Shown: positions 1 to 8,451 of the stretch, one piece after another
How the letters are laid out: every line of letters starts with the position of its first letter
How positions within the stretch are numbered: position 1 is the stretch's first letter
NCBI RefSeq assembly: GCF_000420305.1
Contig: NZ_ATUR01000003.1
Span: 434,001-498,000, forward strand
Source of the DNA: Novosphingopyxis baekryungensis DSM 16222
GTDB lineage: Bacteria; Pseudomonadota; Alphaproteobacteria; Sphingomonadales; Sphingomonadaceae
Reading direction: 5' to 3'
Length of the DNA: 64,000 nt
Translations under genes and position numbers: made by a program
The notes under the pieces: generated by a model
Database searches by the model: none
What the model was told of the DNA's origin: nothing
Seen by the model: the letters and a program-made list of their open reading frames with translations, nothing else

Positions 1-11
1 CGCCAGGACCT

Positions 12-1193
12 TCAGTCACCACCGCAATATTCTCCCACCAACTCCGACATACGCGCCCTGATAGACCGGTCCACGGTGAATATGTCCTGAAGACCGGAGG
101 GCGGCGCGATGTCCGCCGCGTCGAGCACCCGCTCCACCAGCGCCGCAATATCGAGGAAAGCGATGCGCCCGCCTAGAAACGCGGCAACGGCCACTTCATT
201 GGCGGCGTTCAGCGTGGCGGGCGCGGTGCCGCCCTGCCGCAGCGCCGCGCGGGCCAGCCGGAGCGCGGGAAAGCGATCCTCATCCGGGGCTTCGAAATCC
301 AGCCTGCCGACCGCAGCGAGGTCGAGCGGACCGCAGCCCGTCTCGATCCGTGCGGGCCAGGCCAGCGCGCTGGCGATCGGCACCTTCATATCGGTCGGCC
401 CCATCTGCGCCAGCGTGGAGCAATCCTTATATTCCACCATGGAATGCACCACCGATTGCGGGTGCACCAGGATGTCGATCCGCTCCTCGCCCACCGGAAA
501 CAGATGAAAGGCTTCGATCAGTTCGAGCCCCTTGTTCATCATCGTGGCGCTGTCGACGGAGATTTTCGCGCCCATCGACCAGTTGGGATGTGCCACGGCC
601 TGCGCGGGCGTGACGGCTTTCATCCGTTCGCGCGTCCAGTCCCGGAACGGCCCGCCGCTTGCGGTCAGGATCAGGCGGCGCACGTCGGCAATGCGGCCAC
701 CGGCCAGGCACTGGAACAGCGCATTATGCTCGGAATCGACCGGCAACAGGGTGGCCCCGCTGCGCTCGACCGCGGCCATCATCAGCGCGCCGGCGGATAC
801 CAGCGACTCCTTGTTGGCCAGCGCCACCGTCCGGCCATGCTCTATCGCGGCCATGGTCGGCTCCAGCCCGGCGCAGCCGACGATGGCGGCCATCGTCCAG
901 TCGGGGTCCATATCCGCCGCATCGACCAACGCCTGCTTGCCCGCGGCCACGCGAGTGCCCGTGCCGGACAAGGCGGTTTTCAGATCCTCATAGCGCCGCT
1001 CGTCCGCGATCACCGCCAGCTTGGCATCGAACTCGCGCGCCAGCTTCGCCAGACCATCGACATCGCCATGGGCGGTGAGCGCCTGGACGGCATAGGCCTG
1101 CCGATCCCGCCGGACGAGATCGAGGGTGGAGGTGCCGACAGACCCCGTCGCGCCAAAAATGCTGATCGTCCGCGCGGTCACATCATCCACCAA
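12..1193 (-). CDS. dxr: 1-deoxy-D-xylulose 5-phosphate reductoisomerase
   Basis: Cytoplasmic enzyme of the MEP isoprenoid pathway: converts 1-deoxy-D-xylulose 5-phosphate to 2-C-methyl-D-erythritol 4-phosphate with NADPH. The 393-residue product has the family's usual length. Near the N-terminus is the nucleotide-binding motif GATGSVGTSTLDL, followed by ALANKESLVSAG and the metal/substrate motif LPVDSEHNALFQ; the motif SMGAKISVDSATMMNKGLE is also intact. The start overlaps the end of cdsA by 16 bp, so the two are translationally coupled. Together with uppS and cdsA this links isoprenoid precursor supply to undecaprenyl and phospholipid synthesis. In related genomes rseP and bamA usually follow; those would lie left of the window. 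Confidence 0.97.
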   Translation of the reverse strand: MVDDVTARTISIFGATGSVGTSTLDLVRRDRQAYAVQALTAHGDVDGLAKLAREFDAKLAVIADERRYEDLKTALSGTGTRVAAGKQALVDAADMDPDWTMAAIVGCAGLEPTMAAIEHGRTVALANKESLVSAGALMMAAVERSGATLLPVDSEHNALFQCLAGGRIADVRRLILTASGGPFRDWTRERMKAVTPAQAVAHPNWSMGAKISVDSATMMNKGLELIEAFHLFPVGEERIDILVHPQSVVHSMVEYKDCSTLAQMGPTDMKVPIASALAWPARIETGCGPLDLAAVGRLDFEAPDEDRFPALRLARAALRQGGTAPATLNAANEVAVAAFLGGRIAFLDIAALVERVLDAADIAPPSGLQDIFTVDRSIRARMSELVGEYCGGD

Positions 1194-1975
1194 AGCCAGA
1201 GCAAAGCCACCAGCGGCGCGACCGGGACCAGCCCGTCGAGCCGGTCCATCACCCCGCCATGGCCGGGCAGCAGATCGCCGCTATCCTTCACCCCGGCGCG
1301 GCGCTTCAGGAAGCTTTCGAAAAAATCGCCGGCCTGCGCCAGAATGGACAGCACGCCGCTGAACAGCGCCAGCTCCAGCGGCAGCCGCCCGAAATAATGG
1401 AACAGCAGGCCGCAACCAAGGGCGCTCAAAATGCCGCCAATGCCGCCGGACCAGGTTTTCTTCGGGCTGATGGCGGGCCAGATTTTGGGGCCGCCGAGGC
1501 TCTTGCCCACAAAGAATGCGCCGATATCCGTGGCCCACACCAGGGAGAGCGCCCACATCGCAATCTCGTGGCCAAAATCCAGCTCCCGCAGGAACACCAG
1601 CGCCACCGCCGGCAACCCGGCATAGAACAGCCCGAGCGACAGCCGCACCGATTGCGCGCCGATCGCCAGAACGCCGGTCATCAGCACAAAGACGAGCAGT
1701 ACCGTGATCGACGGCCCCGGAAAAGGGGCCTGCGGGGCCAGCAGCAGCAGCGGCACCGTGATCGCCGCCTGGGCAAGACGGCGTTTATAGCCCTCCTTCA
1801 CCAGATCGGACCACTCGCCCATCATCAGAATGGAACCGAGCGACACCAGCGCCCAGAAATACAGGCCGCCCAGCCAGATATCGCCTAGCGCCAGCACGAT
1901 GAGCGCCAGGCCCACGGTGGCCCGGCGGACCAGTTCCCGCTGGAAATGCGGGCGGATGGCGGCGGTCAGGCTCAT
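1178..1975 (-). CDS. cdsA: Phosphatidate cytidylyltransferase
   Basis: Integral inner-membrane enzyme making CDP-diacylglycerol from phosphatidic acid and CTP, the common precursor of bacterial phospholipids. The chosen 265-residue form starts at MSLTAAIRPHF, where the ATG overlaps the uppS stop as ATGA; a longer open frame upstream only shadows uppS. Several hydrophobic segments run through the protein, and the C-terminal family signature is visible as GDFFESFLKRRAGVKDSG followed by LLPGHGGVMDRLDGL, which carries the conserved acidic residues. Its product feeds PssA, encoded about 5 kb away on the same strand. Confidence 0.95.
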   Translation of the reverse strand: MSLTAAIRPHFQRELVRRATVGLALIVLALGDIWLGGLYFWALVSLGSILMMGEWSDLVKEGYKRRLAQAAITVPLLLLAPQAPFPGPSITVLLVFVLMTGVLAIGAQSVRLSLGLFYAGLPAVALVFLRELDFGHEIAMWALSLVWATDIGAFFVGKSLGGPKIWPAISPKKTWSGGIGGILSALGCGLLFHYFGRLPLELALFSGVLSILAQAGDFFESFLKRRAGVKDSGDLLPGHGGVMDRLDGLVPVAPLVALLWLWWMM

Positions 1976-2721
1976 CGCCCGCCGAAACGCCGTTCGCGCG
2001 CGGCATAATCGGCCAAGGCGGACGCCAGATGCTGCCGCGTGAAATCGGGCCACAGGGTGTCGGTAAACCAAAGCTCCGCATAGGCGCATTGCCACAACAG
2101 GAAGTTGGACAGGCGCTGTTCGCCAGAAGTGCGGATCAGCAGGTCGAGCGGCGGCATGTCCGCGGTATCGAGCTGCGCCGAAACATGATCGGGCGTCAGG
2201 CTGTCAGCGGCCAGCGTGCCATCGGCAATCTGCCCGGCCAGCGAGGCGGTGGCCCGCAGCAGTTCGTCCTGCGCGCCATAATTCAGGGCCACAGCCAGCG
2301 TGGTGCGGCTGTTGCCGCTGGTGCGCGCGATCGCGTCGTCGATCAGCGCCACGATATCGGGCGCCAGTTCGCGATAGCGGCCGATGACCTTCAGCCGCAC
2401 GCCATTGGCTGCGAACTCATCGATATCGGCAATGATGAAATGCTTGAGCAGCCCCATCAGATCGCCGACTTCATCCGCCGGGCGCTTCCAGTTTTCCGAG
2501 GAAAAGGCGTAGAGCGTGAGCGCTTCCAGCCCCATGTCGCCTGCCGCGCGGACGATCTCGCGCACCGCCTCCACGCCGCGCCGGTGGCCCATGGCGCGGG
2601 GCAGATAGCGCTTCTTGGCCCAGCGGCCATTGCCATCCATGATGATGGCGACATGGCGCGGCATGGCAGCCGCGCCGCTGCCGGACCCTTTTGTTGGTGC
2701 GTCCTGTTCCACCGGCCTCAT
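1972..2721 (-). CDS. uppS: Isoprenyl (undecaprenyl diphosphate) synthase
   Basis: Cis-prenyltransferase that condenses isopentenyl diphosphate onto farnesyl diphosphate to make the undecaprenyl carrier lipid for peptidoglycan and polysaccharide synthesis. The family signature is HVAIIMDGNGRWAKKR with the catalytic Asp, then GHRRGVEAVR, LTLYAFSSENWKRP and a C-terminal LLIRTSGEQRLSNFLLWQ. The start at MRPVEQ lies 4 bp past the frr stop and gives 249 residues. A GTG three codons further in is an alternative, because the GAGGGG sequence sits very close to the ATG. The stop overlaps the cdsA start. Confidence 0.95.
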   Translation of the reverse strand: MRPVEQDAPTKGSGSGAAAMPRHVAIIMDGNGRWAKKRYLPRAMGHRRGVEAVREIVRAAGDMGLEALTLYAFSSENWKRPADEVGDLMGLLKHFIIADIDEFAANGVRLKVIGRYRELAPDIVALIDDAIARTSGNSRTTLAVALNYGAQDELLRATASLAGQIADGTLAADSLTPDHVSAQLDTADMPPLDLLIRTSGEQRLSNFLLWQCAYAELWFTDTLWPDFTRQHLASALADYAARERRFGGR

Positions 2722-2725
2722 CCCC

Positions 2726-3283
2726 TCACTGGGTGAGGATTTCCTTTTCCTTGGATTCCGCCGCCGCGTCCGCCTCGGCAATATGATCGTCGGTCATTTT
2801 CTGGACCTCGTCGGACAGGCGCTTGGCGTCATCCTCGCCGATTTCCTTCTTGTTCTCGTCCGCCTTGATCATGTCCATGCCGTCGCGCCGCACATTGCGG
2901 ATGGCGATGCGCGCCTTTTCGGCATAGCTGCTCGCCAGCTTTGCCAGTTCCTTGCGGCGCTCCTCGGTCAGATCGGGGATCGGCAGGCGAATGGTGGTGC
3001 CATCGCCGATGGGGTTGAGGCCCAGCCCGGCGGAGCGGATCGCCTTTTCCACCGGCGTGACGTTCGATTTGTCCCAGACCTGTACGGACAGCATGCGCGG
3101 CTCCGGTGCGGACACCGTGGCCACCTGGTTCAGCGGCATGTTCGCACCATAAACCTCCACGGTCACCGGATCGAGCAATGCGGTGTTCGCACGGCCCGTG
3201 CGCAGCCCGCCAAGATCGCTCTTCAGCGATTCCACGGCCCCGTGCATGCGCCGATCGAGATCGGCCTTGTCATATTGCGCCAT
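2726..3283 (-). CDS. frr: Ribosome recycling factor
   Basis: Splits post-termination ribosomes together with EF-G. The product is 185 residues, exactly the family size. Diagnostic stretches are the N-terminal RRMHGAVESLKSDLGGLRTGRAN, the VWDKSNVTPVEKAIRSAGLGLNP segment and the long C-terminal helix with EERRKELAKLA. The ATG shares one base with the pyrH stop (TGATG), so the pair is translationally coupled, as is usual for this conserved pyrH-frr pair. Confidence 0.98.
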   Translation of the reverse strand: MAQYDKADLDRRMHGAVESLKSDLGGLRTGRANTALLDPVTVEVYGANMPLNQVATVSAPEPRMLSVQVWDKSNVTPVEKAIRSAGLGLNPIGDGTTIRLPIPDLTEERRKELAKLASSYAEKARIAIRNVRRDGMDMIKADENKKEIGEDDAKRLSDEVQKMTDDHIAEADAAAESKEKEILTQ

Positions 3284-4005
3284 CAGTTCGTCTCCTTGTT
3301 TCGCACGATCGTGGCTGTCCCCTCGCCCGCCAGAACCTTGGCCAGGTTCCCGCGTTCGCGGATCGAGAAGACCACGATCGGAATGTCATTGTCCCGGCAC
3401 AGCGCCACTGCGCTGGCGTCCATCACCTTCAGATCGTCGCTGAGCACCTGCCCATAGCTGACGGTATCGAAGCGCACCGCATCGGGATTCTTCTTCGGAT
3501 CGTCATTATAGACGCCGTCCACGCTGGTGCCCTTGAACAGCGCGTCGCACTGCATTTCGGCAGCGCGCAGGGCCGCGCCGCTGTCGGTCGTGAAATAGGG
3601 GCTGCCCACGCCGGCGGCAAAGATCACGATGCGGCCCTTTTCCAGATGGCGCAGCGCGCGCCGCCGGATCACCGGTTCGCACACCTGATCCATCTCGATG
3701 GCCGATTGCACGCGCGTTTCCACGCCCAGCTGCTCCAGCGCATTCTGCATCGCCAGGGCATTCATGACCGTCGCAAGCATGCCCATATAGTCGGCCTGCG
3801 CCCGGTCCATGCCCTTGGCGGCACCGGCCATGCCGCGGAAGATATTCCCGCCGCCGATGACCAGGCAGATTTCGCTGCCATTATCCTTGGCCGCCTTAAC
3901 CTCGGCAGCCATTTGTGAAACGGTTTCGGGATCGATGCCGAACTGTCCATCGCCCATCAGGGCCTCGCCGGACAGTTTCAGCAGGATGCGGTTAAAGCCG
4001 CGCAT
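3283..4005 (-). CDS. pyrH: UMP kinase
   Basis: Amino-acid-kinase-fold enzyme that phosphorylates UMP to UDP in pyrimidine nucleotide synthesis. It is 240 residues long. Visible motifs are the N-terminal [13 protein letters not shown], the glycine-rich [12 protein letters not shown], the UMP-binding region [13 protein letters not shown] and [21 protein letters not shown]. It lies between tsf and frr in the order normal for proteobacteria. The 147 bp separating it from tsf contain two strong inverted repeats that may act as transcription-termination or attenuation signals. Confidence 0.98.
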   Translation of the reverse strand: MRGFNRILLKLSGEALMGDGQFGIDPETVSQMAAEVKAAKDNGSEICLVIGGGNIFRGMAGAAKGMDRAQADYMGMLATVMNALAMQNALEQLGVETRVQSAIEMDQVCEPVIRRRALRHLEKGRIVIFAAGVGSPYFTTDSGAALRAAEMQCDALFKGTSVDGVYNDDPKKNPDAVRFDTVSYGQVLSDDLKVMDASAVALCRDNDIPIVVFSIRERGNLAKVLAGEGTATIVRNKETN

Positions 4006-4073
4006 GAAATCCCCTCTTTGTTTCGCCCGGCTGGCGCGTCGAAAAACGGCGCGCGCCCGAAGCCGGACATGAT

Positions 4074-4105
4074 GAAGGCGCGCACCTTAGGGGGCACGCG
4101 CCTTC
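4074..4105 (-). terminator. Inverted repeat between tsf and pyrH
   Basis: Arms GAAGGCGCG (4074-4082) and CGCGCCTTC (4097-4105) pair perfectly over 9 bp with a 14-nt loop. It lies downstream of tsf on the minus strand. No T-tract follows, so it is a weak intrinsic-terminator candidate. It may instead stabilise the 3' end of the rpsB-tsf message or attenuate read-through into pyrH. Confidence 0.4.
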
Positions 4106-4118
4106 AGGCCAAGTGGCC

Positions 4119-4137
4119 GCGGCGGAAAATTCGCCGC
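4119..4137 (-). terminator. Short hairpin just after tsf
   Basis: GCGGCG (4119-4124) pairs with CGCCGC (4132-4137) around an A/T-rich loop, 16 bp past the tsf stop on the minus strand. Together with the larger inverted repeat at 4074-4105 it forms a two-hairpin intergenic region. There is no clear uridine tract, so termination is only a possibility. Confidence 0.3.
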
Positions 4138-4152
4138 TATCGATCGAAAGGA

Positions 4153-5076
4153 TCAGACGCCGGCGGCAGCAGCCACTTCTGCGGCGAAATCGCTCTCTTC
4201 CTTCTCGATGCCTTCACCGAGCTGGAAGCGGACATAGTCGGTCAGCGTGATCTTGGTGCCGGCGTCCTTGCCGGCCTGCGCCACCACGTCCTCGATCGGC
4301 GTCTTGTTGTCGATCACGAACACCTGGCTCAGAAGCGCATTTTCCTTGGCGAACTTCTTCATCGAGCCCTGCACCATCTTCTCGACGATATCGGCAGGCT
4401 TGCCGCTCTCGGCCGCCTTTTCGCGGGCGATGCCAGCTTCGCGCTCCATCGTGTCCTGATCCAGACCGTCTGCATTCAGCGCCAGCGGGAAGGCCGCTGC
4501 GATATGCATGGCCAGCTGCTTGCCAAGCGGCTCGAGCACGTCGTCGCCCGCTTCGCTTTCCAGTGCCACGAGCACGCCGATCTTGCCGAGATTCGGCGCA
4601 GCGGCGTTATGCACGTACGATACGACCTTGCCCTTGGAGACCTCGATGGTCTTCGCGCGGCGCAGCGTCTGGTTCTCGCCGATCGTGGCGATGTTGCCGG
4701 TCAGCTTCTCGGTCAGCGTGCCGCCACCTGGATAATCGGCATCCTTGATGGTCTCGACGTCGTTCGCGCCATGCTTGAGCGCCAGTTCGGTCGCGTTGCG
4801 CACGAAATCCTGGAACTGCTCGTTCTTGGCCACGAAATCGGTTTCGCTGTTCACTTCCAGCGCGGTGCCCTTGGTGCCGTCGACGGCCACGCCGACAAGA
4901 CCCTCGGCCGCGGTGCGGCTGGACTTTTTCTGTGCAGCGGCCAGGCCCTGCGTGCGCAGCCAGTCAACGGCGGCTTCCACATCGCCGTCGGTCTGGGCGA
5001 GCGCTTTCTTGCAATCCATCATGCCAGCGCCCGAACGGTCGCGCAGCTCTTTCACGGTGGCGGCGGTAATAGCCAT
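4153..5076 (-). CDS. tsf: Elongation factor Ts
   Basis: Guanine-nucleotide exchange factor for EF-Tu. The 307-residue product begins with the UBA-like N-terminal module ([22 protein letters not shown]), continues with [21 protein letters not shown] and contains the core motif [17 protein letters not shown] that contacts EF-Tu. The length matches alphaproteobacterial EF-Ts. An AAGGA sequence stands about 10 nt before the ATG. It lies downstream of rpsB in the usual rpsB-tsf operon, separated by a region with a long GC hairpin. Confidence 0.98.
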   Translation of the reverse strand: MAITAATVKELRDRSGAGMMDCKKALAQTDGDVEAAVDWLRTQGLAAAQKKSSRTAAEGLVGVAVDGTKGTALEVNSETDFVAKNEQFQDFVRNATELALKHGANDVETIKDADYPGGGTLTEKLTGNIATIGENQTLRRAKTIEVSKGKVVSYVHNAAAPNLGKIGVLVALESEAGDDVLEPLGKQLAMHIAAAFPLALNADGLDQDTMEREAGIAREKAAESGKPADIVEKMVQGSMKKFAKENALLSQVFVIDNKTPIEDVVAQAGKDAGTKITLTDYVRFQLGEGIEKEESDFAAEVAAAAGV

Positions 5077-5115
5077 GTCTGTGATGTCCTTATGCCTTGA
5101 TCAAATACGGAAAAT

Positions 5116-5151
5116 GGCGCGCGGGCCGGATTGCTCCGGTACCCGCGCGCC
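5116..5151 (-). terminator. Long GC hairpin between rpsB and tsf
   Basis: GGCGCGCGGG (5116-5125) pairs with CCCGCGCGCC (5142-5151), and inside it CCGG (5126-5129) can pair with CCGG (5136-5139). On the minus strand it is followed by CATTTTCCG, a weak T-rich tail. The position between rpsB and tsf fits the attenuator or partial terminator that reduces tsf relative to rpsB in other bacteria. The function is inferred. Confidence 0.55.
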
Positions 5152-5216
5152 CTGTTAGCAGTCTATCTGGTCATTCGTGCGGCATGATCAATGCCATGCC
5201 GCCGAACTGGCTGCGT

Positions 5217-6191
5217 TCAGCCCTCGACCTTGGGTGCGTCCTTGAGCACTTCGGCCGCATCCTTGGCGGATTCCGCCTTGGCTTCGGTCTCGGTTGCCGG
5301 ATGCTCGGCCGAAGGCTTCTGGCCTTCCGGCACGGCCTGAGCTGCAGGCGCAGCGTCGGCCTTAGGTGCAGGCGCACCGTCGTTCTTCTTGGCCAGCGCC
5401 TCGATCTTCTGCGCAGCTTCCTCAGCCGCATAACGCTCCGCAGCCGTAGCCGGCTCCGCCGGCGGCTCGGCCATTGCGCCGAAATCTTCACCGGACGTTT
5501 CCATCGCACCCTGCTTGCCACCCTGCGCTGCGGCGGCAATCGCCTCGCAATACAGGCGGATGGCGCGCGCGGCGTCATCATTGGCGGGAACGGGGAAAGC
5601 GATGTTCGACGGATCGACATTGGTGTCGAGGATCGCGACTACAGGGATGCCGAGAACATTGGCTTCCTTGATGGCGAGCTCTTCCTTGTTGGCGTCGATC
5701 ACGAACATGACATCGGGCACGCCGTTCATGTCGCGGATGCCGCCGAGCGAAAGCTCCAGCTTGTCACGCTCGCGCGTCAGCTGAAGAACTTCCTTCTTGG
5801 TCAGGCCGGACGTATCGCCGGACAGCTGCTCTTCCAGCGTCTTCAGGCGCTTGATCGAACCGGACACCGTCTTCCAGTTGGTGAGCATGCCGCCCAGCCA
5901 GCGATGGTTGACGAAATGCTGGCCGGATGCGCGCGCGGTATCGGCAATCGGCTGCTGCGCCTGGCGCTTGGTACCGACGAACAGGATCTTGCCGCCAGCA
6001 GACACGGTCTGCTGTACGAATGAAAGCGCACGCGCGAACAGGGGCACGGTCTGCGAAAGGTCGATAATGTGGATGCCGTTGCGGTCGCCGAAAATATACG
6101 GCTTCATCCGCGGGTTCCAGCGATGGGTCTGGTGGCCGAAATGGGCGCCAGCCTCGATCAATTGCTGCATGGTGACGACAGGGGCCGCCAT
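5217..6191 (-). CDS. rpsB: 30S ribosomal protein S2 with C-terminal extension
   Basis: Small-subunit ribosomal protein. The start is [15 protein letters not shown], preceded by AAGGAG with 7 nt spacing on the minus strand; a longer open frame upstream only covers the leader. The core (roughly residues 1-240) carries [43 protein letters not shown] and [14 protein letters not shown]. It then extends to 324 residues with a low-complexity tail rich in Ala, Glu, Lys and Pro. S2 is usually about 240-260 residues, so the last 70-80 residues are an addition of unknown role. The first gene of the rpsB-tsf-pyrH-frr block. Confidence 0.97.
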   Translation of the reverse strand: MAAPVVTMQQLIEAGAHFGHQTHRWNPRMKPYIFGDRNGIHIIDLSQTVPLFARALSFVQQTVSAGGKILFVGTKRQAQQPIADTARASGQHFVNHRWLGGMLTNWKTVSGSIKRLKTLEEQLSGDTSGLTKKEVLQLTRERDKLELSLGGIRDMNGVPDVMFVIDANKEELAIKEANVLGIPVVAILDTNVDPSNIAFPVPANDDAARAIRLYCEAIAAAAQGGKQGAMETSGEDFGAMAEPPAEPATAAERYAAEEAAQKIEALAKKNDGAPAPKADAAPAAQAVPEGQKPSAEHPATETEAKAESAKDAAEVLKDAPKVEG

Positions 6192-6517
6192 AATCATTCT
6201 CCTTAACCGGTTGTACCTCTGGAAAGCGAAAGAACCGAACATCCCCGCCTGAAAGGCCGGGGTCGGCACCGGGTATGGTGCTTTCCATGTGGAATGGAGC
6301 GGGCGGTTATCGGCACCGCGCCTGTTTGGCAAGGTTAAAATATGGAACGAAGCAAGAACTTATAACTTGACCCGCTGGAACGTTTCGGGAACACAGGATG
6401 TCAGGGCGGGCGGTCATCCGCACCCTTCGATTAAATGCACGTAATCGTGGAACAAAAATTCGCTCCACAGATTATCCACAGGTCTGTCACATGGCGGACG
6501 TCTAAAGGTAACAGGTT
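6192..6517 (-). promoter_or_regulatory. rpsB leader and upstream intergenic region
   Basis: This 326-bp gene-free stretch separates rpsB from a small plus-strand reading frame. In the rpsB leader (read on the minus strand) two stem-loops can form: CCCCG/CGGGG at 6243-6262, and GCACC/GGTGC at 6266-6281. S2 autoregulates through its mRNA leader in several bacteria, so these may be the target, but I cannot match a known leader family by eye. The upstream part (about 6330-6420) is A/T-richer and presumably carries the rpsB promoter; I could not fix its -35 and -10 elements. Confidence 0.35.
6472..6480 (+). promoter_or_regulatory. Single perfect DnaA-box sequence
   Basis: TTATCCACA matches the strong DnaA-box consensus. 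It stands alone in the rpsB upstream region with only a related TCCACAG nearby. One box does not make an origin. It may contribute to DnaA-linked regulation of rpsB or be a chance match. Confidence 0.3.
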
Positions 6518-6742
6518 ATGGTCTCGACAATCGCAGCCACGCTTTTCATCTCTGCCATGATATTGGCCATCTGGTCCATGGCACATACCGTCCGCGCCCA
6601 CGCCGCTCAGATCATGGCGCTGCTGGTGCCTGAACGACCGGCATCCGTGATGATCGCCAAGCCACGCAAGGCATCATCGCAGGTCCGTCGCCCGGTAAAG
6701 GTCAGCCCGCTGCGCCGCTCTTCGCTTCGCGCCGCCGCATAG
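6518..6742 (+). CDS. Small putative membrane protein (uncertain)
   Basis: A 74-residue frame begins with a clear hydrophobic helix (MVSTIAATLFISAMILAIW) and continues as a basic, Arg/Ala-rich tail. An AAGG sequence lies about 10 nt upstream of the ATG. Its last 41 bp overlap the end of pssA in the opposite direction, and the tail there may simply be the reverse of pssA coding sequence. I recognise no family. A single-pass small protein is plausible because the N-terminal part lies in otherwise gene-free DNA. Confidence 0.4.
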   Translation: MVSTIAATLFISAMILAIWSMAHTVRAHAAQIMALLVPERPASVMIAKPRKASSQVRRPVKVSPLRRSSLRAAA

Positions 6743-7475
6743 CGGATCGGTAGCTGATCCACGCCAAGGGCAGCAGCGCCAGATAGATGGCGCAGACGAG
6801 CACCAGCGTGATAAAGGGCGCGCCGATCAGTGCGGCCACCAGCAAGGCGAACAGCGCGATAGCCTCGAACCGGATATTGCGCCGCAAACGTAGCGAGCCC
6901 CAGCTATAGGTCGGTAAGCTCGACACCATCAGGGCCGCTGAGGCCAGCAACCAAGGGCCGGTAACGACCCAGCTGCGCGCTTCCTCAATGTCGAAAGCCA
7001 GCCAGACGAAGATCGGCAAGAGCGCCAGACCTGCGCCAGCGGGCGCGGGCACGCCGGTCAGAAAACCCATTTCCTTGCGCGGATGCGCCTCCATGTCGAT
7101 GCGCGCGTTGAACCGTGCGAGGCGCAGCGCGCAGCTCACGGCATAGAACAGCGCGATCGTCCACCCGAATTTCGGCATGAACTGCAAAGACCATAAATAG
7201 GTGATCAAAGCCGGAGACACGCCAAAGGCGATATTGTCCGACAGCGAATCCAGCTCGGCGCCAAATTTGCTTTGCCCTTTCAGCAGGCGCGCGATGCGCC
7301 CGTCCATACCATCCAGAATGCCAGCCAGGATTATCGCGCCGACCGCCATGTCCCAGCGCTGCGAGATCGCGAACCATACGCCGGAAAGCCCCGTACACAG
7401 CGCCAGCGCGGTCACCGCATTGGGGATGAGCGCGCGGAGCGGGATCGCGTTGGAAAATGCCGTGCCCTTGGCCAT
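6702..7475 (-). CDS. pssA: CDP-diacylglycerol--serine O-phosphatidyltransferase
   Basis: Inner-membrane CDP-alcohol phosphotransferase that makes phosphatidylserine from CDP-diacylglycerol and serine. The catalytic signature is visible near the N-terminus: DGMDGRIARLLKGQSKFG followed by ELDSLSD, i.e. the D-G-x2-A-R-x8-G-x3-D-x3-D pattern. About six to eight hydrophobic segments follow, ending in a basic tail. The chosen ATG (MAKGTAF) gives 257 residues. A TTG at 7517 that overlaps the psd stop would add 14 residues and couple the genes, so the start is not settled. Psd next door uses its product. Confidence 0.93.
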   Translation of the reverse strand: MAKGTAFSNAIPLRALIPNAVTALALCTGLSGVWFAISQRWDMAVGAIILAGILDGMDGRIARLLKGQSKFGAELDSLSDNIAFGVSPALITYLWSLQFMPKFGWTIALFYAVSCALRLARFNARIDMEAHPRKEMGFLTGVPAPAGAGLALLPIFVWLAFDIEEARSWVVTGPWLLASAALMVSSLPTYSWGSLRLRRNIRFEAIALFALLVAALIGAPFITLVLVCAIYLALLPLAWISYRSAMRRREAKSGAAG

Positions 7476-7506
7476 GCTCAGTAATGCCCCTGCCGTTTGC
7501 CATATG

Positions 7507-8241
7507 TCATTGCGCAATTCCCTCGATCATCGGTGCCTGGCCAAGCTGCGCCAGCACCGTCTCCCCGGCAATGGCGCGCTGGCCCTTGACGATGCTGGGC
7601 AACGTCCCGGCCGGCAGAAACACATCGACCCGGCTGCCGAACCGGATCAGGCCGATACGCTGGCCGCCGGCCATCATGTCGCCGTCCTTCACGAACGGCA
7701 CGATTCGCCGGGCGACCAGTCCTGCAATCTGCGTCAGACCGATGCGCACGCCGTCCCCGCGTTCGATCAGGACATGCTGGCGCTCATTGTCCTCGCTCGC
7801 CTTGTCCAGATCCGCATTGATGAACTTGCCGGCGATATAGGCCACGCGCTTGACCGTCCCGCCGATCGGCGCGCGGTTCACATGCACGTCAAAAACGCTC
7901 ATGAAGATCGACACGCGCAGCAGCGGCGCATCGCCTAGCCCGTCGGCGCCGCGCATTTCGGGCGGCGGCAGAACTTCCATGATCTGTGTGACCAGTCCGT
8001 CTGCCGGGCTGATCACCAGACCGTCGCCGCGCGGTGTGACGCGCACCGGATCGCGAAAAAAAGCCACGGTCCAGATGGTGAGGCCCGCCATCAGCCAGCC
8101 GAAGATATCCGGCAGCACGAGGAAGCACAGCAGCGTGATGCCCGCGGCGATCAGGCCGAATTTACGGCCCTCGGGATGGATGGAGGGAAGCGACCATCTG
8201 GCCTCCCCTTCTCCCTTGTTGGTCAGGATGCGATTGTTCAT
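7507..8241 (-). CDS. psd: Phosphatidylserine decarboxylase proenzyme
   Basis: Decarboxylates phosphatidylserine to phosphatidylethanolamine at the inner membrane. The 244-residue protein has the short bacterial form: N-terminal hydrophobic segment ([14 protein letters not shown]), then [10 protein letters not shown], the [10 protein letters not shown] motif and, near the C-terminus, [11 protein letters not shown]. In this type the GS bond of the FGSR/LGST motif is where autocatalytic cleavage creates the pyruvoyl group. It is encoded immediately upstream of pssA, so both steps of phosphatidylethanolamine synthesis are made together. Confidence 0.95.
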   Translation of the reverse strand: MNNRILTNKGEGEARWSLPSIHPEGRKFGLIAAGITLLCFLVLPDIFGWLMAGLTIWTVAFFRDPVRVTPRGDGLVISPADGLVTQIMEVLPPPEMRGADGLGDAPLLRVSIFMSVFDVHVNRAPIGGTVKRVAYIAGKFINADLDKASEDNERQHVLIERGDGVRIGLTQIAGLVARRIVPFVKDGDMMAGGQRIGLIRFGSRVDVFLPAGTLPSIVKGQRAIAGETVLAQLGQAPMIEGIAQ

Positions 8242-8356
8242 TGCGCTTGTTCTAGGCCGGGGCGTTCGGCCTTACAACCGGCCTTGGCGATCCACATGCC
8301 GGGCACAAACAAATGCAGGAGCGAACTTGCACCGGATCGTCTGCGGGCTCAAATGG

Positions 8357-8385
8357 TTGAACTTTGCGGGCGGCTTGCATAGAGC
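8357..8385 (+). promoter_or_regulatory. Possible promoter for icd
   Basis: TTGAAC (8357-8362) and TAGAGC (8380-8385) are separated by 17 bp and stand about 66 bp before the icd ATG in a 210-bp divergent intergenic region shared with psd. The -35 is good and the -10 moderate. This is a prediction by eye. Confidence 0.3.
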
Positions 8386-8451
8386 CCGCAACAACCAAGA
8401 TCGCGCGGCCCTCTGGCGTTTGCGCCCCATTTCAGCGGAAGACATCCATTC

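Noticed and set aside
6472-6480. Replication origin near rpsB
   Set aside because: Only one DnaA box, no cluster, no A/T-rich unwinding element and no dnaA, parAB or hemE nearby.
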